64,000 bases of DNA from CAZFDT01 sp964518335. GTDB lineage: Bacteria > Planctomycetota > Phycisphaerae > Phycisphaerales > Phycisphaeraceae. The stretch covers positions 1 to 64,000 of the forward strand of contig CAZFDT010000007.1 of NCBI GenBank assembly GCA_964518335.1. The letters run 5' to 3'. Both the position numbers and the translations under genes were made by a program. Position 1 is the stretch's first letter. Each line of letters starts with the position of its first letter. This document shows positions 1-8,039 of this stretch, in pieces. Below the pieces are notes generated by a model, which was given only the letters and a program-made list of their open reading frames with translations, had not been told where the DNA came from and did no database searches.

Positions 1-122
1 TGCGGGAGGGGCCGAGCGCGGCAACTCGATCATCAAAACCGGCAACTTGCTCTACATGGTGATGATCGAGTTGACATGAACCCCACTTGCGAGCCTGCGG
101 GAGGGGGTTGAGCGCGGCAACT
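1..122. repeat. degenerate direct repeat, two copies
   Basis: A unit of about 26 bases beginning TGCGGGAGGGG and ending GAGCGCGGCAACT occurs at 1-26 and again at 96-122, differing only by a short CC/GTT change in the middle. The first copy runs into the inverted repeat at 22-73. No gene spans it convincingly, and the first copy touches the window edge, so further copies may lie upstream. Confidence 0.5.
22..73. repeat. 14-bp perfect inverted repeat (stem-loop)
   Basis: CAACTCGATCATCA at 22-35 is the exact reverse complement of TGATGATCGAGTTG at 60-73, leaving a 24-base loop. There is no T tract after either arm, so it is not a classical intrinsic terminator. It could be the processed 3' end of a gene outside the window or a repeat-family hairpin. 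Confidence 0.6.
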
Positions 123-549
123 TGAGGGTCGGAACGTGCAGCTTGTTGTGTGCGGCAACAAGTTGAGTTGGTTGAGCGGCCGATCCACCCTGCAGGCGCT
201 TGCCATGAGGGCGGCCTGAGATGCCGGGGGACCATCGACGAGCCGAGAATCCGAAGCCCGAAGCCCGCCTGGTGGCTTACGACCGTTGCGTTCAAGCCCG
301 CGCCAGCGCGTCATGCCCGCGCAGAGCCTGCCCTGGGATTGGGTGCGGGGCGACGATCTGCCGTGATGTGGGTCGCCCAAAACCCCGCACGCCGGAGGGA
401 CGGGCAAGGTCATGGACCGTCTGGCGGGTCATGCGAGGGGGTGAGAATCGCTGAATCCTCTTGGCGACGCAGGTTCCCGCCGACCGACCTGCGCTCGCCC
501 GCCATACTTACACCGGCGGTCAGTCGATCCTGCCCCGGCTTGGCCGCAC
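123..549. other. no gene recognised
   Basis: Several open frames cross this stretch on both strands, but their translations are arginine- and proline-rich without recognisable domains, which is typical of chance frames in GC-rich DNA. No Shine-Dalgarno plus start combination, RNA gene or terminator stands out. The neighbouring minus-strand gene ends at 550, so this is its downstream flank. Confidence 0.45.
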
Positions 550-1377
550 TCAGCGATCGAAAAGCTCCGTGAGGGTAAAGCCCACCGGCTGCACGTCGTA
601 GTCGCTGCAGATGACGATCTTGAAACCATGGTGCGTTTGCGAGCTATCCAGAGGAAACACGAAAGAGAGCTTGCCCTTGTCCTTCATGGGCGTGCCGTCG
701 GTCCAGCGGCCGCCGCCCAGGGAGTTGCCGTCCTCGTTGACCGCATACACCGCTTCGATGAACGGCCCCGATGGACCGGCGCCGGCCCGACGATACTGAA
801 TCGACACCGTCAGCTTGCGGTCGGCCGACATCGACAGGCGGTCGATGCGCAGCTCGACCCCGGCGATACTGGCGAAGTCCTCCATCACGGTGGCGGGGAT
901 CCGCTCATCGTGGCGGGCCTTGCCCAGGATCAGCGTCGCCTCGGCGTCCATGGAGCGCATGGCCCAGGGGACCTGAACGAGTTGGGTTTTGGACAGTCCG
1001 GTGACGCCGCTGTCGCCCAGGACGGCGCTGAAGTCCTCGGGAGGCCGTTCGCGGGTCGTCGTGCGTCCGCGCGCCGGCGCCGGCAGCATTTCGTTGCCGT
1101 TGCTGTCGTAGATTCGCAACGCGCGCAGGTCCTTGGCCACGGCGATCGCGTCGGCTTCCCGCGCCGGGCGCAGAAAGCCGTCGAACGACAGGTAGTGCTT
1201 GCTTCGCCCATCGTCGGCCAGGTCCTTACGCGACGACACATCCAGCACGGTCAACACCAGGCGGTGATCGGTCGTGGTGAAGTGAGGCCGCCGCTCGATT
1301 TCACCCGAGTCCTGGGCCGGAGCTGCAGTTGCCGCCAGGCACAGGCCCAAGACCGCCGTCGAGGATCGCCAGTTCAT
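550..1377 (-). CDS. secreted protein of unknown function
   Basis: A 275-residue protein. The N-terminus is signal-peptide-like: a short positive start, a hydrophobic stretch around residues 7-20 and an APA-Q junction near 21-22, so export to the periplasm is likely. The mature part has alternating beta-strand character and no catalytic motif I recognise; it contains acidic and glycine-rich turns such as GNSLGGGRWTDG. Its ATG overlaps the stop of the upstream epimerase-like gene by 4 bases (1374-1377), so the two are probably co-transcribed and translationally coupled. I cannot assign a function. Confidence 0.7.
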   Translation of the reverse strand: MNWRSSTAVLGLCLAATAAPAQDSGEIERRPHFTTTDHRLVLTVLDVSSRKDLADDGRSKHYLSFDGFLRPAREADAIAVAKDLRALRIYDSNGNEMLPAPARGRTTTRERPPEDFSAVLGDSGVTGLSKTQLVQVPWAMRSMDAEATLILGKARHDERIPATVMEDFASIAGVELRIDRLSMSADRKLTVSIQYRRAGAGPSGPFIEAVYAVNEDGNSLGGGRWTDGTPMKDKGKLSFVFPLDSSQTHHGFKIVICSDYDVQPVGFTLTELFDR

Positions 1378-2177
1378 TGCCCGACTCCTTCCGCAAGGGG
1401 TGTGTGCCCATGCTGATGATTCGCGTGCTGCGCTGCCGGATCAAACCCCAGGCCCTGTGGGTAGGTGTCACGAGGCTCATAGCCCACGGCTCGCCGCGCC
1501 GGTTCCAGATCGGCGCAGGGCTTGCCGGCGTTGGCGCTGAGCACGAAAACCAAGTGATAGCGCTGCGGCAAGGGCGCTTCAACCGACGCCGCGAAGAATC
1601 GCACGGCGTCGTCGTGGCTGAGGTAGCCGCTGTGAGCGCCCGTCTCCTCCATGCGCCGCGCTTCCCGGGTGTTGCGCACGAACCAGCCGATGCGACAGGC
1701 CATGACCTCCAGGCCGTGGCGACGGGCGTACATTTCGCCCATCTGCTCGGCCCAGACCTTCATCAGCGCGTAGTGGTTCAACGGCGCCGGGCCGTCTTCG
1801 AGCCGGATCATGGCCAGACCCTTGTGGCCCGAGACCGCCTGCATCGAGCTGGCCAGCACCACGCGCCTGACGCCCAGCCGTCGGGCCGCATCCATCACGC
1901 GGAACAGTCCGATGACGTTGGGCTGCAGAAGCTTCTCGACCAACGGCGCGTCGTTGGGCTCGGCCGCCAGGTGAATCACGGTGTTGCACCCTTCGACGGC
2001 CCGGTCCACTGCAGCGGCATCGGCGATGTCGCCCACGACCACCTCGTCGCACCCGCCGTGCTCGACGCAGTCGAACCCGCGCACGACGTGCCCGCGCGCC
2101 CGCAACGCCGGCGCAATGACGCGCCCGATCGCTCCGGCGCTGCCCGTGACCAAGATGCGGTGAGCTGCGCTAGACAC
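1374..2177 (-). CDS. NAD-dependent epimerase/dehydratase, uronate-dehydrogenase-like
   Basis: An extended SDR of 267 residues. The Rossmann glycine motif GSAGAIG is at 12-18, HLAA at 69-72, and the catalytic Tyr-x3-Lys at Y136-K140 (YALMK), preceded by the serine pair SS near 110. The pattern after the YxxxK, with a CRIG segment and then LSHDDAV, resembles uronate dehydrogenases, which oxidise hexuronates to aldarolactones with NAD. A related sugar epimerase/reductase is possible. It lies between the deaminase gene upstream (8-base overlap at 2170-2177) and the secreted unknown downstream. The last 25 residues are His-rich and look like a non-conserved tail. Confidence 0.75.
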   Translation of the reverse strand: MSSAAHRILVTGSAGAIGRVIAPALRARGHVVRGFDCVEHGGCDEVVVGDIADAAAVDRAVEGCNTVIHLAAEPNDAPLVEKLLQPNVIGLFRVMDAARRLGVRRVVLASSMQAVSGHKGLAMIRLEDGPAPLNHYALMKVWAEQMGEMYARRHGLEVMACRIGWFVRNTREARRMEETGAHSGYLSHDDAVRFFAASVEAPLPQRYHLVFVLSANAGKPCADLEPARRAVGYEPRDTYPQGLGFDPAAQHANHQHGHTPLAEGVGQ

Positions 2178-2622
2178 CGATATCCTCGTTCCACAGATCG
2201 GGCCTCGCGGCGATGAAGTCGCGCATCAGCTTGAGGCAGCGAGCGTCGTTGAGGTTGATGAGTTCGACGCCATGGGCAGCGAAGAGGTCCTCGGCCCCCC
2301 GGAAGTTTTCATTCTCGCCAATGACGACCGTCGGGATGCGGTACAGCAGGCTGGTGCCGGTACACATGATGCAGGGGCTGAGGGTGGAGACGAGGACCAA
2401 CTGGGGCCAGTCGCGTCGTCGGCCGGCGTGGCGGATGCAGGCGACTTCGGCGTGGGCGGTGGGGTCGCCGCTCTGCACGCGCAGGTTGTGGCCCCGAGCC
2501 ACCACCTGCCCATTCCGTGGGTCGGCCAGCACGCTGCCGATGGGCAGGCCGCCTTCACGAAGCCCGGCTTCGGCCTCCGCCACCGCTTCGTCCATCCAAC
2601 GTTGCAGCATGGTCTGGTCCAT
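2170..2622 (-). CDS. cytosine deaminase, yeast Fcy1 type
   Basis: A zinc-dependent deaminase of 150 residues, close to the length of the yeast enzyme. The zinc and proton-shuttle motif HAE is at 57-59 and the second zinc site SPCIMC at 82-87. Segments on either side (EGGLPIG near 23-29, GHNLR near 44-48, GENENF near 102-107 and the C-terminal DIG) match what I recall of the fungal Fcy1 cytosine deaminase rather than tRNA adenosine deaminase TadA. The expected reaction is cytosine to uracil, which feeds the uracil phosphoribosyltransferase encoded at 50764-51411. Guanine deaminase activity is the main alternative. It is divergent from the hydrolase gene beginning at 2651 and overlaps the downstream SDR by 8 bases. 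Confidence 0.82.
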   Translation of the reverse strand: MDQTMLQRWMDEAVAEAEAGLREGGLPIGSVLADPRNGQVVARGHNLRVQSGDPTAHAEVACIRHAGRRRDWPQLVLVSTLSPCIMCTGTSLLYRIPTVVIGENENFRGAEDLFAAHGVELINLNDARCLKLMRDFIAARPDLWNEDIGV

Positions 2623-2650
2623 GGCCGTATCCTACCGCACGCCACCAACC

Positions 2651-3532
2651 ATGGGCTTGCTGATTCTGTTCATCTCGACCGCTGCGGGGCTGTGCCTGAT
2701 CGGTGCGGCGGGGCTGCTGTACGGCCTAGCGCACCCGCCCCGCACGACGTATGCCTCCGCCATTGCGCGAGGCCTGCCGACCGATCCGGGAGAATTGGGT
2801 CTGGCATTCGAAGAGGTGACGCTGTCCTTGTCCGACGGACGCGACACGCCGGGGTGGATCGTCCGGGGCGACAAACCCACCGGCCCGGTCGTCATCGTCA
2901 GCCACGGCTGGGGCGACGGGCGGTACGGGGCGCAGTTGTGGGCCCCGATGTTTCTGCCGCACGCCAGTCGCGTGGTGTTCTACGACATGCGCGGCCACGG
3001 TGAGTCGCGCGCCCGGACCAGTCGGTGCGGCCTGGTCGAGCCCGACGATCTGCGTGCCGTCATGGATCGGCTCGGTGGAGATCGCTTCGTGCTGATGGGT
3101 TACTCGATGGGGGCGTGCGTGTCGCTCGTGGCGGCGGCCAAGGACGCGCAGGCCGGTCGGGAGCGGGTGGCGGGGGTGATTGCCGACGGGGTGTATCGCT
3201 GGTGGGACGAGCCGATCGCCGGGATGTTTCGGCTGAGGCGTTGGCCTCCGCAGCCGCTGTGCTGGCTGGCGGGGGCGTGGATGTGGCTGACCCACGCCGA
3301 GTTTCGCTGCTTCGACCGGGCGGCATGGGCGACCCAACTGCGCTGCCCGCTGCTGGTGCTGCACGGGACGGCCGACCCGATCTGTCCCGTGACTTCCGCC
3401 CAAGCCGTCGCCGCCGCCACACCGCGAGCCACCTGCGAACTCTTTGAGGGAGCGGGCCATCTGGATCTGGCTACCGCCGAACCCCAGCGCTACCGTAGAA
3501 TAGTGGACCAGTTCATGGAAACCCTGGCATGA
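2651..3532 (+). CDS. membrane-anchored alpha/beta hydrolase
   Basis: A 293-residue protein. I chose the ATG at 2651 because it puts a hydrophobic anchor at residues 2-24; an in-frame ATG at 2621 would overlap the divergent deaminase start. The core is an alpha/beta-hydrolase fold with oxyanion segment SHGWGDG (84-90), nucleophile elbow GYSMG with Ser152, an acidic residue at Asp242 in LHGTADP, and the catalytic His at about 270 in GAGH. It resembles the exported esterase/lipase-like proteins with an N-terminal anchor (FrsA/BEM46-like); the substrate is unknown. Its stop overlaps the start of deoC by 4 bases (ATGA at 3529-3532), so expression is probably coupled. Confidence 0.75.
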   Translation: MGLLILFISTAAGLCLIGAAGLLYGLAHPPRTTYASAIARGLPTDPGELGLAFEEVTLSLSDGRDTPGWIVRGDKPTGPVVIVSHGWGDGRYGAQLWAPMFLPHASRVVFYDMRGHGESRARTSRCGLVEPDDLRAVMDRLGGDRFVLMGYSMGACVSLVAAAKDAQAGRERVAGVIADGVYRWWDEPIAGMFRLRRWPPQPLCWLAGAWMWLTHAEFRCFDRAAWATQLRCPLLVLHGTADPICPVTSAQAVAAATPRATCELFEGAGHLDLATAEPQRYRRIVDQFMETLA

Positions 3533-4440
3533 CTCTGACGAATACCCTGCCCGACCTCTCGTTGTCGCCGCCGATCGACCAGATCGGCGTCGAGGAGCGC
3601 GTCGATCGCCTGACCAAGCGCAGCATCAAGAAGCAGTCGAAGGTGGCGGCGCTGAAGCTGGCGCTGTCGATGATCGACCTGACGACACTCGAAGGCGCCG
3701 ACTCGCCGGGCAAGGTGCGACAGCTCTGCGCCAAGGCCCGCCAGTTGCACGATGCGCTGCCCGACTTGCCCCACGTGGCGGCGGTGTGTGTGTATCCGAC
3801 GCTCGTGGGCGTGGCCCGGCGATGCGTCGAAGGCACGGGCATTCACATCGCCGCCGTCGCCAGCGGATTCCCCAGCGGGCAGTATTCGCTTCAGACCCGT
3901 CTCGACGACACGCGCTTTGCCGTCGGTGAAGGCGCTGACGAGATCGACATGGTCATCAGCCGTGGGCGCTTTCTCGCCGGCGACTACAACTACGTCTTCG
4001 ACGAGATCGCCCAGATCAAGGAGGCCTGTGGGTCAGCGCATTTGAAGGTGATCCTGGAGACTGGGGAGCTGGGCACACTCGACCAGGTCCGCCGCGCCAG
4101 CGACCTGGCGATGCACGCCGGCGCCGACTTCATCAAGACCAGCACGGGCAAGGTGCAGCCCGCGGCGACACTGCCCGTGACGCTCGTCATGCTCGAAGCC
4201 ATCCGCGACTTCTACCAGTCCACCGGGAAGATCATCGGCATGAAGCCCGCCGGCGGCATCAGCACCGCCAAGGTCGCCATCCAGTACCTCGTCGTCCTGC
4301 GCGAGACGCTGGGCCAGACCTGGATGACACCCGACCTGTTCCGCATCGGCGCCAGCCGCCTGGCCAACGACATCCTCTTGCAACTGGTCAAGGAGCAGAC
4401 CGGGCAGTACCAGTCGCTGGACTATTTCTCGAAAGACTGA
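3529..4440 (+). CDS. deoC: deoxyribose-phosphate aldolase
   Basis: Class I aldolase splitting 2-deoxyribose-5-phosphate into glyceraldehyde-3-phosphate and acetaldehyde. The 303-residue protein is the longer form common in actinobacteria and planctomycetes. The Schiff-base lysine is Lys203 in DFIKTSTGK, the second active-site lysine is Lys239 in GMKPAGG, and the acid near the start of the barrel is in EIDMV (138-142). Start codon overlap with the upstream hydrolase and a 3-base gap to the aldehyde dehydrogenase downstream place it in one operon with two ALDH-fold genes. That context indicates oxidation of the acetaldehyde product, meaning deoxynucleoside or deoxyribose catabolism. Confidence 0.93.
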   Translation: MTLTNTLPDLSLSPPIDQIGVEERVDRLTKRSIKKQSKVAALKLALSMIDLTTLEGADSPGKVRQLCAKARQLHDALPDLPHVAAVCVYPTLVGVARRCVEGTGIHIAAVASGFPSGQYSLQTRLDDTRFAVGEGADEIDMVISRGRFLAGDYNYVFDEIAQIKEACGSAHLKVILETGELGTLDQVRRASDLAMHAGADFIKTSTGKVQPAATLPVTLVMLEAIRDFYQSTGKIIGMKPAGGISTAKVAIQYLVVLRETLGQTWMTPDLFRIGASRLANDILLQLVKEQTGQYQSLDYFSKD

Positions 4441-4443
4441 TCC

Positions 4444-5910
4444 ATGACACAGGCCCTCGAATTGAACTTCAAGACGAATTGGCAGTACGCTCCGGCGCCG
4501 GAGAGCCCGTCGCACGCGAAGGTGCGCGAGCGCTACGGGCTGTTCATCGGCGGCGAGTTCGTCGAGTCGGCCTCCGGCAAATACTTCGACACGGTCAATC
4601 CCGCCAGCGAAAAGAAGCTCGCGGAGGTTGCCGAGGCGAATGAGAAGGACGTGGACCGTGCGGTCGCCGCGGCCCGTAAGGCGTACGACAAGACGTGGTC
4701 GAAGCTGTCGGGAGCCGAGCGTGGCAAGTACCTGTACCGCATCGCGCGGATGATCCAGGAGCGAGCCCGCGAGTTCGCCATCATCGAGTCGATGGACGGC
4801 GGCAAGCCGATCCGCGAGTCGCGCGACGTGGACGTGCCGCTGGTGGCGGCGCATTTTTTCTATTACGCCGGCTGGGCCGACAAACTCGAGTACGCCTTCC
4901 CCGGGCGGACGCCGCGGCCACTGGGCGTGGCGGGGCAGATCATCCCCTGGAATTTCCCCCTGCTCATGGCGGCGTGGAAGCTCGCCCCGGCGCTGGCGTG
5001 CGGCAACACTGTCGTGCTCAAGCCTGCCGAGACCACGCCACTGACCGCCCTCAAGCTCGCCGAGCTGATTCAGGACGCCGAACTGCCGCCGGGCGTCGTC
5101 AACATCGTCACAGGAGCGGGCAAGACCGGCGCTGCACTTGTCCAGCATGCCGGCGTGGACAAGATCGCGTTCACCGGCTCGACCGAGGTGGGCAAGATCA
5201 TCCAGAAGGCCCTGGCCGGGTCGCACAAGCACTTCACGCTGGAGCTGGGCGGCAAGGCGGCCAACATCGTCTTCGAGGACGCCCCGCTGGACCAGGCCGT
5301 GGAGGGCATCGTCAACGGCATCTTCTTCAACCAGGGACACGTCTGCTGCGCCGGCTCTCGTCTGTTCGTGCAGGAGTCGATCGCCGACCGCCTGGTGCGA
5401 AAGCTGCAGGACCGCATGAAGACGCTGATCGTGGGCGACCCGCTGGACAAAAACACCGACATCGGCGCCATCAATTCGCAGGCACAACTCGAGAAGATCG
5501 AGGAGTACCTGCGGATCGGTCAGGGCGAGGGCGCCACGATCTGGCAAGCGCCGTGCGACGTTCCGGGCAAGGGCTACTGGTGCCGACCGACGCTGTTTCT
5601 CAACTGCGCCCAGTCGCACCGCATCGTGCGCGAGGAGATTTTCGGGCCCGTGCTGGCGGTGCAGACCTTCCGCACGCCCGAGGAAGCCGTCGAAAAAGCC
5701 AACAACACGCCCTATGGCCTGTCGGGTGGCGTGTGGACCGACAAGGGCTCCAAGATCTTCAAGGTCACCAGCCGCATGCGCGCCGGCGTGGTCTGGGCCA
5801 ATACGTTCAACAAGTTCGATCCGACCAGCCCCTTCGGCGGTTTCAAGGAAAGCGGCGTGGGACGCGAGGGCGGCCTCCACGGCCTGGCGGCTTACTGCAA
5901 CATCAACTAA
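4444..5910 (+). CDS. aldehyde dehydrogenase, full length and catalytic
   Basis: NAD(P)-dependent aldehyde dehydrogenase of 488 residues. Conserved sites are the oxyanion Asn170 (PWNFP), the cofactor lysine Lys193 (LKPAE), the glycine motif FTGSTEVG (243-250), the general base Glu267 in LELGGK, and the catalytic cysteine at Cys301 in GHVCCAG, aligned with Cys302 of ALDH2. The C-terminal PFGGFKESG motif is also present. It follows deoC by 3 bases, so the acetaldehyde made by DeoC is the likely substrate. The next gene is a second, shortened ALDH-fold protein. Together they resemble the two domains of ALDH16 split into separate genes. Confidence 0.9.
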   Translation: MTQALELNFKTNWQYAPAPESPSHAKVRERYGLFIGGEFVESASGKYFDTVNPASEKKLAEVAEANEKDVDRAVAAARKAYDKTWSKLSGAERGKYLYRIARMIQERAREFAIIESMDGGKPIRESRDVDVPLVAAHFFYYAGWADKLEYAFPGRTPRPLGVAGQIIPWNFPLLMAAWKLAPALACGNTVVLKPAETTPLTALKLAELIQDAELPPGVVNIVTGAGKTGAALVQHAGVDKIAFTGSTEVGKIIQKALAGSHKHFTLELGGKAANIVFEDAPLDQAVEGIVNGIFFNQGHVCCAGSRLFVQESIADRLVRKLQDRMKTLIVGDPLDKNTDIGAINSQAQLEKIEEYLRIGQGEGATIWQAPCDVPGKGYWCRPTLFLNCAQSHRIVREEIFGPVLAVQTFRTPEEAVEKANNTPYGLSGGVWTDKGSKIFKVTSRMRAGVVWANTFNKFDPTSPFGGFKESGVGREGGLHGLAAYCNIN

Positions 5911-5933
5911 CCCCCGGAAGCGCGAGAACGATC

Positions 5934-6881
5934 ATGGCCAACAAGCGGAACAACAACGGACAGACCGCGACGCTCAAGCGCCGTCGCGCCAGCCGATCGG
6001 TGGACCTGGACACAAGCCCCGGCGCGAGGCTGGGCGTGCTCAAGACGTACAAGGTTTACATCGGCGGCAAGTTTCCGCGCACCGAGTCGGGGCGATACGA
6101 GAAGGTGGCGTCGCCCACGGGCGAGTTGCTGGCCAATGTGTGCCGCTGCTCGCGCAAGGACTTCCGCGACGCGGTGGTGGCGGCCCGTCCGGCACACGAG
6201 AAGTGGGCCAAGGCCAGCGCCTATTTGCGCGGGCAGATTCTCTACCGCGCCGCGGAGATGCTTGAAGGCCGCCGCAGCCAGTTCACCGCCGAGCTGATCC
6301 GCCAGGGCGCCGACCCCGGGCAGGCCGAGGCCGAGGTGCTCGCCGCGATCGACACGCTGGTGTATTACGCGGGCTGGTGCGACAAGTATCAACAGGTCTT
6401 CAGCAGCGTGAACCCGGTGGCGTCGTCGCACTTCAACTTTTCGGTGGTCGAGGCAGTGGGCGTCGTGGCGATCATCGCCCCCGAGGTCCAGTCGCTCGCC
6501 GGGCTGGTGGGCGTCATCGCCCCGGCCATCGCGGGCGGCAACAGCGTGATCGCGCTGGCGTCACACGCTCGCCCCCTCTGCGCGGTCACGCTGGCGGAGG
6601 TGCTGCACTCGTCCGATCTGCCCGGCGGCGTGGTCAACATCCTCACAGGCCAGCGCGACGAGCTCATCGAGCATTTCGCTTCGCACATGGACGTGAACGC
6701 CGTCGTGTATTGCGGCGACGACACAGCGCATCGCAAGACGATCCAGACGCTCGCCGCCGGCAACGTCAAGCGCGTCGTCTTCCGCGACCGCACCGACTGG
6801 CTCAGCGACGACGCACGCGGGCCGTACTTCATCCTCGACACGCAGGAAGTCAAGACGACGTGGCATCCCGTCGGCCTGTAG
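5934..6881 (+). CDS. truncated ALDH-fold protein lacking the catalytic domain
   Basis: A 315-residue protein whose first 45 residues are basic, followed by an ALDH N-terminal/NAD-binding-type region (IGGKFPRTESG near 53-63, YYAGWCDKY near 144-152). The LKPAE lysine is replaced by IALAS, the GSTEVG loop by YCGDD, and there is no ELGGK glutamate and no active-site cysteine, because the reading frame ends where the catalytic domain would begin. I chose the ATG at 5934, 23 bases after the upstream stop; a much longer open frame upstream is only the shadow of the first ALDH. This matches the non-catalytic second domain of ALDH16 proteins, so it probably acts as a structural partner of the upstream enzyme. 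An inactive pseudogene is less likely given the intact frame. Confidence 0.78.
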   Translation: MANKRNNNGQTATLKRRRASRSVDLDTSPGARLGVLKTYKVYIGGKFPRTESGRYEKVASPTGELLANVCRCSRKDFRDAVVAARPAHEKWAKASAYLRGQILYRAAEMLEGRRSQFTAELIRQGADPGQAEAEVLAAIDTLVYYAGWCDKYQQVFSSVNPVASSHFNFSVVEAVGVVAIIAPEVQSLAGLVGVIAPAIAGGNSVIALASHARPLCAVTLAEVLHSSDLPGGVVNILTGQRDELIEHFASHMDVNAVVYCGDDTAHRKTIQTLAAGNVKRVVFRDRTDWLSDDARGPYFILDTQEVKTTWHPVGL

Positions 6882-6891
6882 CATGTGCGTC

Positions 6892-7728
6892 ATGAACACG
6901 AAGACCATTGCCCTCAAGGGCGTGAAGATCGGCCCCGCCCTGCCGCTGACGATCGTTGCCGGGCCATGCGTCGCCGAATCGCGCGAACTGTGCCTGCAGA
7001 TCGGCGCAGCGATGCGCGACGCCTGCGCCAGGCACGGGCTGAGCTTCATCTTCAAGGCCAGCTACGACAAGGCCAACCGCAGCTCGATTCACAGCGAACG
7101 CGGCCCCGGCCTGGCCGAGGGATTGCAGCTCATCGTCGAGGTGGGGTGCGAACTGGGCGTGCCGGTGACGACCGACATCCACGAGCCGTCGCAGGCTGCG
7201 CTGGCGGCCGAGGCAGGCATCGACCTGTTGCAGATTCCCGCGTTTCTCTGCCGCCAAACCGACCTGCTTGTGGCGGCTGCGAAAACCGGCAAAGCGGTCA
7301 ACGTCAAAAAAGGCCAGTTCGTTTCGCCGATTGAGATGGCGAACGTGGTCGAGAAGCTCACGCAGTCTGGTGCTGCGGATCTGATGCTCACCGAACGCGG
7401 GACCTTCTTCGGCTACAACCGCCTGGTCAACGACTTCGTCGGGCTGGGCGATCTGATGGACCTGGGCTGGCCGGTCTGTTTCGACGTGACCCACTCGACC
7501 CAGCAACCCGGGGGCCAAGGCGGCTCGTCCGGCGGCAGACCGGAACGCGCCCCCCTGCTGGCCCGCGCCGCAGTAGCGGCCGGCGTGCATGCTCTCTTCA
7601 TCGAGACGCACCCCAACCCCGGCAGCGCCCGCAGCGATGCCGCAACCATGCTCCCGCTGCAGACCACCATCGCACTACTGGCGAAACTGGCCGCCCTGCA
7701 CACCGCGGCGCAATGCGCCACCGCGTAG
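6892..7728 (+). CDS. kdsA: 3-deoxy-D-manno-octulosonate 8-phosphate synthase
   Basis: Condenses phosphoenolpyruvate with arabinose-5-phosphate to give KDO-8-phosphate for lipopolysaccharide inner core, so the organism should make a KDO-containing outer membrane. The 278-residue protein has AGPCVAES near 23-30; the cysteine there marks the metal-dependent class of KdsA, where the metal-independent class has Asn. Other family signatures are FKASYDKANRSS, TDIHEP, QIPAFLCRQTDLL and the late FDVTHSTQQPGG. I took ATG 6892 rather than 6883 because the three extra residues are not conserved. It is 10 bases after the ALDH-fold gene. Its product is unrelated to deoxyribose use, so co-transcription may be incidental. 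Confidence 0.93.
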   Translation: MNTKTIALKGVKIGPALPLTIVAGPCVAESRELCLQIGAAMRDACARHGLSFIFKASYDKANRSSIHSERGPGLAEGLQLIVEVGCELGVPVTTDIHEPSQAALAAEAGIDLLQIPAFLCRQTDLLVAAAKTGKAVNVKKGQFVSPIEMANVVEKLTQSGAADLMLTERGTFFGYNRLVNDFVGLGDLMDLGWPVCFDVTHSTQQPGGQGGSSGGRPERAPLLARAAVAAGVHALFIETHPNPGSARSDAATMLPLQTTIALLAKLAALHTAAQCATA

Positions 7729-7758
7729 CAGAATGCTAAAGCCGTCAGCAGCCGTTCA

Positions 7759-8016
7759 TCAACCACCGGCGGCAGCCATGCCCTTCATGACCACATTCAT
7801 GATCATGTTCACCACAAAGGCCGCGGTCCAGATGGCCATGATCTTGGTGTGTCCCCACTGAGCGTGGCGAACCCAACCGAGAATGAAGCCAACGATAGGA
7901 CAAATGCTGAGAATCCCAAACAACGGGCCGTCTTCCTTCTTGAAGGCGGTGATGATGGTGAGAATCCAGCAGACGAGACTTGCGATACCCGCCGCGAGGG
8001 CGACGATCAACAGCAC
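7759..8016 (-). CDS. small integral membrane protein
   Basis: An 85-residue protein with a GTG start at 8016, preceded by a good ribosome-binding site (AGGGAG, 4 bases upstream). The frame is open further upstream, but the first hydrophobic residues follow this GTG directly. It has three hydrophobic segments (about 1-22, 31-47 and 58-77) separated by charged turns, KKEDG and RHAQWGH. There is no enzyme motif. It converges with kdsA and sits just downstream of the DUF2752 gene; small multi-pass proteins often accompany DUF2752. Function unknown. Confidence 0.6.
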   Translation of the reverse strand: MLLIVALAAGIASLVCWILTIITAFKKEDGPLFGILSICPIVGFILGWVRHAQWGHTKIMAIWTAAFVVNMIMNVVMKGMAAAGG

Positions 8017-8039
8017 GATCTCCCTACAGGCAACTCCAA

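Noticed and set aside
33..572. overlapping small frames on both strands at the window start
   Set aside because: Arg/Pro/Ser-rich translations, no ribosome-binding site, no domain; they cross the repeat and hairpin.
2213..2650. N-terminal extension of the alpha/beta hydrolase to 439 residues
   Set aside because: The extra 146 residues are antisense to the cytosine deaminase and not conserved-looking; the membrane anchor begins right after ATG 2651.
4033..5880. 615-codon open frame on the minus strand
   Set aside because: It lies antisense to deoC and the catalytic ALDH, both of which have clear motifs. Its translation is Arg/Leu/Ala-rich with no domain, the usual GC-rich antisense artefact.
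4695..5933. N-terminal extension of the truncated ALDH (frame open from 4695)
   Set aside because: The extension is the +1-type shadow of the catalytic ALDH gene. Recognisable ALDH sequence in this frame starts only after ATG 5934.
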